Part shown: positions 46,171-55,518 of the stretch, piece by piece
Position numbering within the stretch: position 1 is the stretch's first letter
How the letters are laid out: each line of letters opens with the position of its first letter
Source of the DNA: Polaribacter tangerinus
GTDB taxonomy: Bacteria > Bacteroidota > Bacteroidia > Flavobacteriales > Flavobacteriaceae
Length of the DNA: 64,000 nucleotides
Direction: 5' to 3'
Assembly (NCBI RefSeq): GCF_038024095.1
Contig: NZ_CP150668.1
Location: 372,001-436,000 of the forward strand
Program-made: the position numbers and the translations under genes
Notes under the pieces: generated by a model
What the model was told of the DNA's origin: nothing
The model's database searches: none
The model's input: the letters and a program-made list of their open reading frames with translations, nothing else

Positions 46171-46244
46171 TAGAGCGTAAAATTCTAATATTATTTTAAA
46201 AATTAAATATAATTAGTTAAATTACAAGCTCATCCCTAATTATT

Positions 46245-46766
46245 ATGAAAAAAAGTGTTACTCTTTTAGCTTTTTTTATGTTTTTGTTATCGAACTCAAA
46301 TGTAAATGCTCAACAAAAAGCTATTGACCAAACTATTCGTACTATAAAAAACGTTTTTAAAGAGTATGGTGTTAAGGTAATTGGTGAGCAAAAATGTGCT
46401 ACATGTCTGCCTTCTTTTACCACCGAAAGTGGTAATATTAAAGTAACTTACAATTCTGAAAAAAAACTATTAATAATAAGTGGTTTAGAGTATACTAAAA
46501 TTGCCAAAGAAAATTATAGAAATTGGACTATTTGTAACGACTCTAACATTACGTTTACTTATCATTTATCAGAATTAAACCCAAAATGGATGTATAGTTT
46601 TGCATACATACATGTTCCTAAAGGAAGTACAAAAGTTCCGTTAAAAATTTCGAACAATTCTTGTACTTCGCTAAAAATTACCGATTTTATAAAAGACAAA
46701 CATAAAGCAAAAGTAACGTTTAGCAATGCTCTAAAGAAACTGAGTTTGTTGGTATTTTCTGAGTAA
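46245..46766 (+). CDS. secreted protein of unknown function (173 aa)
   Basis: Signal peptide MKKSVTLLAFFMFLLSNSNVNAQ (about 1-23; last part shown shortened here as NVNAQ). The mature part has four Cys (EQKCATCLPSF, WTICNDS, NNSCTS) that may form disulfides. KITDFIKDKHKAKVTF near the end. No T9SS tail, so likely periplasmic or secreted otherwise. I do not recognise the family. Flanked by a strong promoter and a strong terminator, it is a single-gene unit. Confidence 0.75.
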   Translation: MKKSVTLLAFFMFLLSNSNVNAQQKAIDQTIRTIKNVFKEYGVKVIGEQKCATCLPSFTTESGNIKVTYNSEKKLLIISGLEYTKIAKENYRNWTICNDSNITFTYHLSELNPKWMYSFAYIHVPKGSTKVPLKISNNSCTSLKITDFIKDKHKAKVTFSNALKKLSLLVFSE

Positions 46767-46817
46767 TAAGTTCAAAAAAAAAATAAATATCCCCACAACC
46801 AAAGTTGTTGCATCAAC

Positions 46818-46849
46818 AAAAAAGCTCAAGTTTTACAACTTGAGCTTTT
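46818..46849. terminator. bidirectional terminator between 46245 gene and typA
   Basis: AAAGCTCAAGTT (from 46821) pairs with AACTTGAGCTTT (46837-46848) around TTAC, with A and T runs. It serves the two converging genes. Confidence 0.9.
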
Positions 46850-46876
46850 ACATATTAAGTAAATTAAATACTATTA

Positions 46877-48649
46877 TTATCCTTTAAAGTTTATTTTACG
46901 CATACGTAAACTTAAAGGAGTTACCTCTAAATATTCGTCTGCTTTTATATACTCCATATTTTCTTCCAAAGAAAAATCTACTTTAGGTGCAATTTTCATT
47001 GCATCATCTGTACCAGATTTACGCATGTTGGTTAATTGTTTACCTTTAATTAGATTCACAGCCATATCTTCAGACTTTGAATTTTCTCCAATTACCTGAC
47101 CAACATATATTTCTTGATTTATATCGATAAAGAAACGACCTCTATCTTGCAAACGGTCTAAAGCATACGCAGTAGCTTTACCTGCTGCAGAAGAAACTAT
47201 AGCTCCTTTAATATCTTCTGAAAAATCTCCTTTGTAAGGACCGTATTCCGAAAAACGGTGATTTATAATTGCTTGTCCAGAAGTAGCTGTTAAAATTTTG
47301 TTTCTTAAACCAATCAATCCTCGAGAAGGAATTGTAAACTCTAGGTGTTGTAAATCTCCTTTTGGCTCCATTACTAATAAATCTCCTTTTCTTAGTGATA
47401 CAAGGTTTACAGCTTTCGAGGCAACATCTTCAGGCACATCTATAGATAATGTTTCATATGGTTCACATTTTACACCATCTATTTCCTTTAAAATTACTTG
47501 TGGTCTACCTACTTGTAATTCGTATCCTTCTCTACGCATTGTTTCTATAAGAACAGATAAGTGTAATACTCCTCTACCAAAAACATTAAATTTGTCTTCG
47601 CTGTCTGTAGTTTCTACTTTTAAAGCAAGATTTTTTTCTAACTCTTTAAATAATCTATCTCTTAAATGTCTTGAAGTTACATATTTTCCTTCCTTACCAA
47701 AAAATGGAGAATTGTTTATAGTAAACAACATACTCATTGTTGGCTGATCTATTTCTGTTCTTGGCAGCGCTTCTGGGTTTTCTAAATCGGCTATAGTATC
47801 TCCAATTTCAAAACCTTCTATACCAGTAATTGCACAAATATCTCCACAAGGAACTTTATCTACCTGTACTTTACCCATTCCTTCAAAAACATGCAACTCT
47901 TTAATACGTACTTTTTTTGTGCTTCCATCCGATTTACACAACATGTAATCTTTTCCTACTTCTAAATCTCCTCTAAAAACACGTCCTATAGCAATTCTAC
48001 CAGTAAATGCAGAAAAATCTAAAGATGTAATTTGCATTTGAGGGGTACCTTCATTGTATTTAGTTTCTGGAATAGAATCTAATACAGCATCTAATAATGG
48101 GACAATATTATCTGTTTGTTTCTTCCAATCGGTAGACATCCAGTTATTTTTGGCAGAACCATAAATGGTTGTAAAATCTAATTGCTCTTCTGATGCTTCT
48201 AAAGCAAACATTAAATCGAAAACTTTTTCATGAACTAAATCTGGTGTACAATTTTCTTTATCTACTTTATTAACAACAACAATAGGTGTTAAACCAAGTT
48301 CTAGTGCTTTACCTAATACAAAACGTGTTTGTGGCATTGGTCCTTCAAAAGCATCAACTAACAATAAAACTCCATCTGCCATTTTTAAAACACGCTCTAC
48401 CTCTCCACCAAAATCGGCGTGACCCGGTGTATCAATTACATTAATTTTGGTGTTTTTATAGTTTACAGAAACGTTTTTAGAAAGAATTGTAATTCCCCTT
48501 TCACGTTCTAAATCGTTATTATCTAACAATAAATCTGTACGTTCTTTACGATCGTCTAAAATTTTAGCCTGATCAATAATTTTATCTACTAATGTCGTTT
48601 TTCCGTGATCGACATGGGCAATAATTGCGATGTTTCTAATTGGTTGCAT
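46877..48649 (-). CDS. typA: translational GTPase TypA/BipA
   Basis: 590 residues. G domain motifs: [35 protein letters not shown] and NKVDK. Downstream EF-G-like domains with [16 protein letters not shown] and the C-terminal [13 protein letters not shown] and [14 protein letters not shown] blocks are typical of TypA. It binds the 70S ribosome and helps assembly and growth in the cold or under stress, fitting the nearby cold-shock gene. Confidence 0.97.
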   Translation of the reverse strand: MQPIRNIAIIAHVDHGKTTLVDKIIDQAKILDDRKERTDLLLDNNDLERERGITILSKNVSVNYKNTKINVIDTPGHADFGGEVERVLKMADGVLLLVDAFEGPMPQTRFVLGKALELGLTPIVVVNKVDKENCTPDLVHEKVFDLMFALEASEEQLDFTTIYGSAKNNWMSTDWKKQTDNIVPLLDAVLDSIPETKYNEGTPQMQITSLDFSAFTGRIAIGRVFRGDLEVGKDYMLCKSDGSTKKVRIKELHVFEGMGKVQVDKVPCGDICAITGIEGFEIGDTIADLENPEALPRTEIDQPTMSMLFTINNSPFFGKEGKYVTSRHLRDRLFKELEKNLALKVETTDSEDKFNVFGRGVLHLSVLIETMRREGYELQVGRPQVILKEIDGVKCEPYETLSIDVPEDVASKAVNLVSLRKGDLLVMEPKGDLQHLEFTIPSRGLIGLRNKILTATSGQAIINHRFSEYGPYKGDFSEDIKGAIVSSAAGKATAYALDRLQDRGRFFIDINQEIYVGQVIGENSKSEDMAVNLIKGKQLTNMRKSGTDDAMKIAPKVDFSLEENMEYIKADEYLEVTPLSLRMRKINFKG

Positions 48650-48671
48650 TTGTGCTTTCTTAAATTTCGTG

Positions 48672-48679
48672 CAAAAGTA
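48672..48679 (-). promoter_or_regulatory. -7 box for typA
   Basis: TACTTTTG on the minus strand, exact TAnnTTTG, 22 bases before the ATG. Confidence 0.5.
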
Positions 48680-48840
48680 GTTGTTTCTATGTAAATTATA
48701 CGTTTTCTGTTTGCTTTTTTTTCAAAAAACAGTTATTAATATTTGTTTTACAATACATTAGAAACGGGTATTAAGAATGGCACTATTGTATTTTATTAAC
48801 TAAAATAGATTTATAAAACTTATTTTTTTTAATAAAGAGC

Positions 48841-48869
48841 AAAAAAAATCCGTCTTAAGACGGATTTTT
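48841..48869. terminator. terminator after the cold-shock gene
   Basis: AAAATCCGTC and GACGGATTTT form a 10-bp stem around TTAA; on the minus strand it ends in a T run, 20 bases after the cold-shock stop. Confidence 0.9.
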
Positions 48870-48889
48870 AGAAAATGTATGAATTTATA

Positions 48890-49081
48890 TTAGATAACTT
48901 TTACGTTAACTGCGTTTAATCCTTTGTTTCCTTCTTGTAAGTCAAATTCAACTTCGTCTCCTTCTCTAATTTCATCAACTAAACCAGAAACGTGTACAAA
49001 ATGATCTTTATCTACTCCTTCTTCAGTTATAAATCCAAAACCTTTTGTTTCGTTGAAAAACTTTACTGTACCTTTACTCAT
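48890..49081 (-). CDS. cold-shock domain protein
   Basis: 63 residues, the single-domain CspA type. RNP1 is in KGFGFITEEG and RNP2 in DHFVHVSGL; GTVKFFNETKG is the usual start. RNA/DNA-binding chaperone of the cytoplasm. It lies between typA and a DEAD-box helicase, both also linked to cold growth. Confidence 0.96.
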   Translation of the reverse strand: MSKGTVKFFNETKGFGFITEEGVDKDHFVHVSGLVDEIREGDEVEFDLQEGNKGLNAVNVKVI

Positions 49082-49116
49082 AATACTTTATTTAATTTTT
49101 ATCAATATTGATGTTG

Positions 49117-49145
49117 CAAAGATGGTGCAATAAAACTCATAACAA
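49117..49145 (-). promoter_or_regulatory. promoter of the cold-shock gene
   Basis: Minus strand: TTG (49145-49143), 18-base spacer, CATCTTTG (49124-49117; one mismatch). About 36 bases before the ATG. Confidence 0.6.
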
Positions 49146-49219
49146 CTATATTTTTAGATAAAGTTTTAAAATTATTATTCAGGGCACTTTCAAACCAATT
49201 TTATTTAAAAAAATCTATT

Positions 49220-50530
49220 TTATATCTTGTAAATTCTTACTTTTTTCTTTTTCAGTCTTAAATTATTTAATTTTTCTACCAATGTATCCGATAAAGTTGC
49301 TGGCACAGCAACAAAAGCACAGTCTTGCTTTAACTCTATAACTCCTAACTCTTCTTTTTGTAATTTACCTTGTTTTATAAAAAGTCCTGCAATATCTCCT
49401 TTAGAAATTTTATCTTTTCTTCCTCCAGAAATAAAGAGCGTTTCCCAATAAACAGCCTCTCTAACTGCTTGCTTACTTATGTTTTCTGAATCTTTCACAT
49501 TAATAAAACTTGGTAATTGTTCATCTTTCCATCGTAAAACATAAGCAGTACCTGTATTTGAAACTCTAGCTGTTCTACCATTTCTATGAGTAAATTCTTC
49601 TATTTCTCTTGGTAATTCATAATGAATAATGTACTTTAATTCGGGTACATCTATACCACGAGCAGCCAAATCTGTAGCTACTAAAAGCTGATTAGTACCA
49701 TTTCTGAATTTTATTAATGAACGCTCTCTGTCTTTTTGCTCCATTCCACCACTAAAACACTCATGTTTTATATTTTTAGTTTCTAAGAATGCACTCACAT
49801 TATTTATTGTATCCTTAAGATTACAAAAAATAATACCTTGCTGATTTCCTAAGTGATTTAATAAATGTAATAAAGTATTCAGTTTATTTTTTGCTGGAGA
49901 AACTACTGTTTTTACTTGTAATTTAGATGATATTGCCTTTAAATAATTAACGATATTTGGTGAGTCTAAATTTACAAAATCGGGTATTTCTACACCTTGG
50001 GTAGCCGATGTTAGTATTCGCTTGTTAACAGCCGGAAGTTCGTTTATAATTCCTCTCATTTCGTACTCAAAACCAACTTCTAAAGACTTATCAAACTCAT
50101 CTAAAATCAGTGTTTTTATATACTTTTTAGAAAAACGTTCATTTGCAAAATGATCTGAAATTCTACCTGGTGTACCAATTAAAATTGCAGGTAAATGCTT
50201 CAATTCAATTTTATCTTTAGACATTGGTCTACCTCCATAAACGGCATTTACTTTAAAACCAGCCCCCATAGATCTTATTACCTGTTCTATTTGAATTGCT
50301 AATTCTCTAGAAGGCACTAAAATTAAAGCCTGTATTTCCTCTAAATCAGCTTGTAAAGTAGCTAATAAAGGAAGCGAAAAAGCGAGTGTTTTACCAGTTC
50401 CTGTAGGAGATAATAAAACGGTATTTGTGTTCTTTTTAATAGTTGCAATGGCCTCTAATTGCATAGGATTTAACTGATTTATACTCAGTTTTTGTAAAAT
50501 TTCTTCTTGATCTTTTATCGTATTTGCCAT
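49220..50530 (-). CDS. DEAD-box RNA helicase with a DbpA-like C-terminal domain
   Basis: 436 residues. Motifs: Q motif LNPMQLEAI, motif I LSPTGTGKTLAFS, Ia VPSRELAIQ, II LILDEFDKSLEVGF (DEFD rather than DEAD), III TSATQG, V DLAARGIDV and VI HRNGRTARV. The last ~70 residues (GDIAGLFIKQGKLQKEELGV, then FVAVPATLSDTLVEKLNNLR) match the DbpA RNA-recognition fold that targets 23S rRNA. Likely large-subunit assembly factor. The DEFD variant and HRNGRTAR are seen in Bacteroidota relatives. Confidence 0.9.
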   Translation of the reverse strand: MANTIKDQEEILQKLSINQLNPMQLEAIATIKKNTNTVLLSPTGTGKTLAFSLPLLATLQADLEEIQALILVPSRELAIQIEQVIRSMGAGFKVNAVYGGRPMSKDKIELKHLPAILIGTPGRISDHFANERFSKKYIKTLILDEFDKSLEVGFEYEMRGIINELPAVNKRILTSATQGVEIPDFVNLDSPNIVNYLKAISSKLQVKTVVSPAKNKLNTLLHLLNHLGNQQGIIFCNLKDTINNVSAFLETKNIKHECFSGGMEQKDRERSLIKFRNGTNQLLVATDLAARGIDVPELKYIIHYELPREIEEFTHRNGRTARVSNTGTAYVLRWKDEQLPSFINVKDSENISKQAVREAVYWETLFISGGRKDKISKGDIAGLFIKQGKLQKEELGVIELKQDCAFVAVPATLSDTLVEKLNNLRLKKKKVRIYKI

Positions 50531-50554
50531 ATTACTACTAATTTAATAAGGCTG

Positions 50555-50562
50555 CAAAGATA
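50555..50562 (-). promoter_or_regulatory. -7 box for the DbpA-like helicase
   Basis: TATCTTTG on the minus strand, exact TAnnTTTG, 24 bases before the ATG. Confidence 0.5.
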
Positions 50563-50669
50563 GTTAGACTTATGCCCTACATATAATTATAACATTCTTT
50601 TTTTATTTTGATAAAAAAAGTCCCATTATTTTTAGAAAACTGGAGCCTTAAAAAAAAGAAAATATCCTT

Positions 50670-53600
50670 TTATTTTTTAAATAACTTTTTTGTTATGATT
50701 TTATGGTTACTATGAATTTTGACAATATAAATTCCGGAATTCAAATTATTTAAGTTGATTTTCGAATAGCCTTGTTGAACTTCTAATACTTTTTTCCCTG
50801 ATACAGAGTAAAAGGAAACTTTTTGAATGATATTATTTCTGTCATAAATAGAAATTTGATTATTAGAAGGATTTGGATACATTAAAATTGAGTCTTCTAA
50901 CTTTTCTTCTGCAACATTTAACGAACAAGAATTTCCTACTGTATATGAAAAATATTTGCTTACTGCCAAACCTCCTGCAAAAGCAAACTTACAACCATAA
51001 TTAATTGTTTCCCCTACAGTTAACCCAGTAATAGTTGCTCTAAATTTATTTCCTGATTCACTGTTCATAGCGGTTTCTGCAAAAGGAGATTCTTTCCATA
51101 AATAAGCCACCAAGCCTGTTTTATCGGTATCTAAAAGTTCAAAAGTAATAACAACATCACTTCCAATGGTTTCAAAACTATAATTATATCCTAAACTAAA
51201 GCTACCTTGTTGTGCATCTGCACTACTTCCTGCGCACTCTGTACTTAGATCTTTTGCAGTAGTTGTTGAAATTTCTATCGAATTGTTTGTAGCTTCATTT
51301 CCCGTTAAATCGGAGGCATTTACAGAAAATACATAATTAGTTTCTGGGCTTAAACCTGCTATTACTAGAGATTTCTGTACACCAGAATCTGCAGTTATCG
51401 TTTCTGTAATACTGTTGTATGATGCACTATATAAAACAGTCCCAGAATTGTCATTTCCCTGAACTAAAATTTCTACAGAACTTGCGGTAACATTACCGAT
51501 AGTAGCTGTAAAATTGGTAGGTACTTCATTATCTCCACTATTAGTGCCACAATTAGTACCTACTTTATAGTCTATATATTTGGTAACTGATAGACCACCA
51601 GCAAAAGCAAATTTACATGCATAACTTATGGTTTCTCCAACCGTAAGACCTGTAATTTTTTTTGAAAAAACACGCTCAGAAGTGCTCTCCATTTGAGTCT
51701 CACCAAAAGGCGTTTTTTGCCACAAGTAAGCAACAACACCCAACTTGTCGGTATCTAAAAGTTCAAAAGAAATAGTTACCTCATTTCCGACAGTCTTAAA
51801 AGTTGCTTTGTATCCTGTTGAAAAAGAACCTTGCTGAGCAATATTAGTAGACTCTGAACACGAAAGTACTGCAGCTACCGAAATATTTACAGCCGCCGAT
51901 GTAGTCGTTTCGTTTAAATTATCTTTTGCAACAGCTGTTATTAATTGATTTCCTACTGGTGCGTTTTCCCACTCAAAAGTATATGGAGCCGTAAAATCTT
52001 CCCCAATTTTTGTGGTTCCCTTATAAAAAGCAACACTTGCTATTGTTCCATCTAAATCACTTGCAGAAGCGGTTATACTTATTTTTTCATTTTCTTGAAA
52101 AACGCTATTATTATTGGGAGAAGTAATTGCCACAGTTGGTTTTGTATTTCCAGTGTCAGATACAATAACTAATACTTCATCAAAAGCACTATAAGTTCCA
52201 TCGGTTACCGTTAGCCTTACTTTGTAAATTCCATCTTCTAAATTTGAAATATTAGGAGAAACACTTGTTACGTCATCAAAAGTTATGGTTGTTGGCCCAT
52301 ATACTTGATTCCAAACATACGTTAGAGATTCTCCTTCGTCATCTTTACTTAAAGAACCGTCTAGCACCGCGGTGTTATTAGGTAATATTACCACAACATT
52401 ATCTCCTGCATTAGCAACTGGTGGCACAAATGGTAAAGGATTACTATATATAAAAGTTATTTTACCAATATTAAATTCTCCATTAGCTACTTTTAATCTT
52501 AAAACATGTTTTCCTGCTGTTAATTCTATATTTGAAACAGTCTTTGTACTCCACGAACTCCAATCATTTGTTGAACTTAACATGACATCTGGACTTATTT
52601 TTTTGCCCTCTATTTCGAAGTGAAAAGGACCACCTCCACTGGTATTTCCTGATGCATATCTAATATCTACATCATAAATTCCAGCTGTTTGAACATCAAC
52701 AGTATATTCCAACCATTCACCTGCAACAATCCATCCAACAATTTTTCCTTCTTGTGTATTTGTTACTGCATCTACAGATTCGTTGGTTCTGTAATCTCCT
52801 TCGTTAAAAGAAGAAGTGTCTACGTAACTAATATTTTGACCTCTTCCACCCTCAAAAACATCATAATTACCCGCTTCTATAACTCCAGGTATTTGGTTTA
52901 AATTCCCATTAAATGGGAGTTGCTCGCCCACTTGAACCGTTACTATATTAGTAACATTAAAAAGATTACCTACATATACTTTTGCATAAAAACCATGCAT
53001 ACCTAGCTGTAGATTGTCTGCTTTTATAGAATATGGTGCTGTTGTAGATTCTCCTATAAAAGTATCTCCATCATAAAAAGCAACCTTTGTAATTCCTGCG
53101 CCTAAAGTTTGAACTGATAAATTTACACTTCCGTTCGGAAAAGCTTGTTTAAAATTTGACGATAACACCCCATTTACAGCAACATCTCTACTTGTTGCCA
53201 TTGTATTTGGAGGCACTATTAGACTGAATCCGTCTGAAAAAGTTACTGTAATTTGAGAATTTGAATAATTATGAGCAACATATGTTTTCTCTCCTGATTT
53301 TTCAAAAACTGAAGCAATCGGATAATTTGCAGTAATATCTGTATTTACTATTCCAAGAGCATTTATGGCATGTAACCAATGGTAGGTTTGCGCATCTGAA
53401 ATACCAAATTTTAAATTTCTATCTGGGTTAGAGTCATATAAATCTATAGCAGCCTCTGGGTTTGTTAAAGACAAAAATTTCCAATAAGTATCGTGCCATA
53501 AATTCGGATTTACTTCATTACTTAATATCCCTGTATTATTTGAAATTTCTGTCCATAAAGACTTTGCATATGTTTGCTGATGTCCTAAATATAGAGAACC

Positions 53601-55424
53601 TCCATGAATAGGATACATTTCTATACCATATGAAGCGGCAATGTCTGAGGTCCAGAAAGTACCGTTATCATATGAATTTCCCCAAACTCTAGAAACAAGG
53701 CTATATTGTTGTGATGGCGCAAAGTTTCTATTGTAAATATCAAACCAATATTCTTCTACTGCTGTTTGCTCTGTTGTATAAATGTAAATACCTAAATCTC
53801 TAATTGAGTTATTATTAGTGATAGTTCCCCAATGGATTAACGAAGATGCAAATTGCATACTTTCTGAAGTTGATTCTTGATCGTTTCCTTGAGGGAATGA
53901 AGCAAAACCGTTTGCCCAACTATGTCCGGCATAAGGACTGAAATTTCTTAAAAAAGGAAACTTTGTATCGCTCCTATCTGAGGTTGCTGCATCTCTTACC
54001 AAAATATTAATCATTCCAGCCCAGTTATTTGTCCAACCTGGCTCGAACTGCTCCATAAAAGAAGCCGCATGAATAAAATAACCCCAATGAAAATGATGGT
54101 CATTAATATTTGTATCTTGACCGTGCCCCGCAGGATACCCAAGCATTGCAGACCAAGTATTATTGTAATAAAATAAAAATGCTTTTTCTCCTGATTGGTA
54201 GGTTAGCCAGTTTTCCAAGCGTTCTTTAATGGTAGCTATTATTTTATCTCTCGCGGTTCTATTACCCGTTTGATCTGCAATTCTAGCTGTTTGAATTAAT
54301 CGATTCATTACCTGACCCTCATTGTATGAATCTGTCCAAGTTGACAAACCATCATTTTCAATTTGCGCAATTTTTTGCTGCAGCTCCGATGGACTAAAAC
54401 CTTCACTATAATTAGCTAAGTAGGGTAAGGTTGGTAAAATACCTTTAAATTTATTTTCTACTACAAAACTGTTACCCGCCAACATTTTTAAAACACCTCT
54501 TACAGATTGATAATTGTCTCCTTGAGGTGTTGGAGAAGAAGTTGCCAAATTACTCCACTGATGAGGCAATAAACCCAATAAAACGTTAGTTTCTACCCCT
54601 TCTTTTACTTCAGTATCTACAATAAATGTAGTTGTAACAATGGCACTATTTTGGTTGTAAATCCAACTTGTTCTTGTTTCTTTTGGAAACACATAAGCGT
54701 ATTTTTTATAGGCTTGAGCTAATGAACTAATATTGATGTTATTTTCTGGCAACATAGCCATAGACCAATAATTTTTATTCGCTAAACTAGAGGTAAATAA
54801 TGTTCCGTTTTGAGTCCATGTACTTCCCGATGGTGCATATAAAACAAAATCTGCATCATAAGAGGCATTTTCTATTATTAACATTTCATTGTTAATTGTA
54901 GTGGTTCCTGAGTTTACCTTTATCGCTACAACATCGCTTGGCTTTTTGTCGAAATACAAAAAAGGCATTCCAATTCCAGCAGTGACTTTTAGGTTATTAT
55001 CAGCATCATTCCAATTCATTGTAACAGTCCAATCCGAATAATCATCTACCGTTGTTTTGGTGGTATTTAATCCTAATAAGCTTACTTCTATTGGGGCAGA
55101 ATCTCCAATTACACCCCACGGAATATAACTTACAATCAAACCTTTATTGGTGGTTTTTAATGTCATGGGATAATTAAATAAATTGTCGGCATGGTTTTCT
55201 TTTACCAATTTAGACCACCAATCGTTTGTTGGAACCGGTTTACCAATAGCATTTCCACTTAATTGCGGGCTACCACTTGGAAAACCATTTCTACCCGCTG
55301 CATCTGTACCAGGAAAATTAGTTGTATAACTACCACTACCTACAATAGTTTGCCCCAAAAATGTTGCTACCGTAAATAAAAGAATGAAAATAGAGGTAAT
55401 ATGCTTTTTTGTCTGATTTTCCAT
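50670..55424 (-). CDS. GH81 endo-1,3-beta-glucanase, multidomain, T9SS-secreted
   Basis: About 1584 residues from ATG 55424; an upstream ATG at 55448 in frame is possible but would precede the signal peptide MENQTKKHITSIFILLF. Residue numbers below count from 55448. GH81 catalytic region about 40-750, with TNDWWSKLVKENHADNLFN, GHGQDTNINDHHFHWGYF and the catalytic-Glu motif QGNDQESTSESMQFA. Then an Ig-like domain (755-855), CBM6 (855-1003), PKD-like (1010-1105), Ig-like (1110-1195), a ~105-residue module (1197-1300), FN3 (1305-1395), a second copy of that module (1404-1510), and a T9SS tail (YPNPSNNQISIYD...). Expected to cut laminarin-type beta-1,3-glucan at the cell surface. Confidence 0.9.
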   Translation of the reverse strand: MENQTKKHITSIFILLFTVATFLGQTIVGSGSYTTNFPGTDAAGRNGFPSGSPQLSGNAIGKPVPTNDWWSKLVKENHADNLFNYPMTLKTTNKGLIVSYIPWGVIGDSAPIEVSLLGLNTTKTTVDDYSDWTVTMNWNDADNNLKVTAGIGMPFLYFDKKPSDVVAIKVNSGTTTINNEMLIIENASYDADFVLYAPSGSTWTQNGTLFTSSLANKNYWSMAMLPENNINISSLAQAYKKYAYVFPKETRTSWIYNQNSAIVTTTFIVDTEVKEGVETNVLLGLLPHQWSNLATSSPTPQGDNYQSVRGVLKMLAGNSFVVENKFKGILPTLPYLANYSEGFSPSELQQKIAQIENDGLSTWTDSYNEGQVMNRLIQTARIADQTGNRTARDKIIATIKERLENWLTYQSGEKAFLFYYNNTWSAMLGYPAGHGQDTNINDHHFHWGYFIHAASFMEQFEPGWTNNWAGMINILVRDAATSDRSDTKFPFLRNFSPYAGHSWANGFASFPQGNDQESTSESMQFASSLIHWGTITNNNSIRDLGIYIYTTEQTAVEEYWFDIYNRNFAPSQQYSLVSRVWGNSYDNGTFWTSDIAASYGIEMYPIHGGSLYLGHQQTYAKSLWTEISNNTGILSNEVNPNLWHDTYWKFLSLTNPEAAIDLYDSNPDRNLKFGISDAQTYHWLHAINALGIVNTDITANYPIASVFEKSGEKTYVAHNYSNSQITVTFSDGFSLIVPPNTMATSRDVAVNGVLSSNFKQAFPNGSVNLSVQTLGAGITKVAFYDGDTFIGESTTAPYSIKADNLQLGMHGFYAKVYVGNLFNVTNIVTVQVGEQLPFNGNLNQIPGVIEAGNYDVFEGGRGQNISYVDTSSFNEGDYRTNESVDAVTNTQEGKIVGWIVAGEWLEYTVDVQTAGIYDVDIRYASGNTSGGGPFHFEIEGKKISPDVMLSSTNDWSSWSTKTVSNIELTAGKHVLRLKVANGEFNIGKITFIYSNPLPFVPPVANAGDNVVVILPNNTAVLDGSLSKDDEGESLTYVWNQVYGPTTITFDDVTSVSPNISNLEDGIYKVRLTVTDGTYSAFDEVLVIVSDTGNTKPTVAITSPNNNSVFQENEKISITASASDLDGTIASVAFYKGTTKIGEDFTAPYTFEWENAPVGNQLITAVAKDNLNETTTSAAVNISVAAVLSCSESTNIAQQGSFSTGYKATFKTVGNEVTISFELLDTDKLGVVAYLWQKTPFGETQMESTSERVFSKKITGLTVGETISYACKFAFAGGLSVTKYIDYKVGTNCGTNSGDNEVPTNFTATIGNVTASSVEILVQGNDNSGTVLYSASYNSITETITADSGVQKSLVIAGLSPETNYVFSVNASDLTGNEATNNSIEISTTTAKDLSTECAGSSADAQQGSFSLGYNYSFETIGSDVVITFELLDTDKTGLVAYLWKESPFAETAMNSESGNKFRATITGLTVGETINYGCKFAFAGGLAVSKYFSYTVGNSCSLNVAEEKLEDSILMYPNPSNNQISIYDRNNIIQKVSFYSVSGKKVLEVQQGYSKINLNNLNSGIYIVKIHSNHKIITKKLFKK

Positions 55425-55452
55425 AAAAGGTTTTTTGATTATTATCATGTAT

Positions 55453-55489
55453 TTAAAAAAATAGAGCGATATGTTATATACCGCCCTAT
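55453..55489 (-). terminator. terminator-like hairpin between the surface protein and GH81 genes
   Basis: On the minus strand ATAGGGCGGTA and TATCGCTCTAT form an 11-bp stem (two GU pairs) around seven bases, followed by a run of T. It ends about five bases before the first ATG of the GH81 frame. No promoter consensus is seen between the two genes, so GH81 expression may depend on read-through. Confidence 0.65.
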
Positions 55490-55518
55490 TAACTTTGTTG
55501 GGAATTTAAGTAATTAAA

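Noticed and set aside
47298..47747. 149-codon open frame opposite typA
   Set aside because: Fully inside a clearly real gene on the other strand with no start signal or homology.
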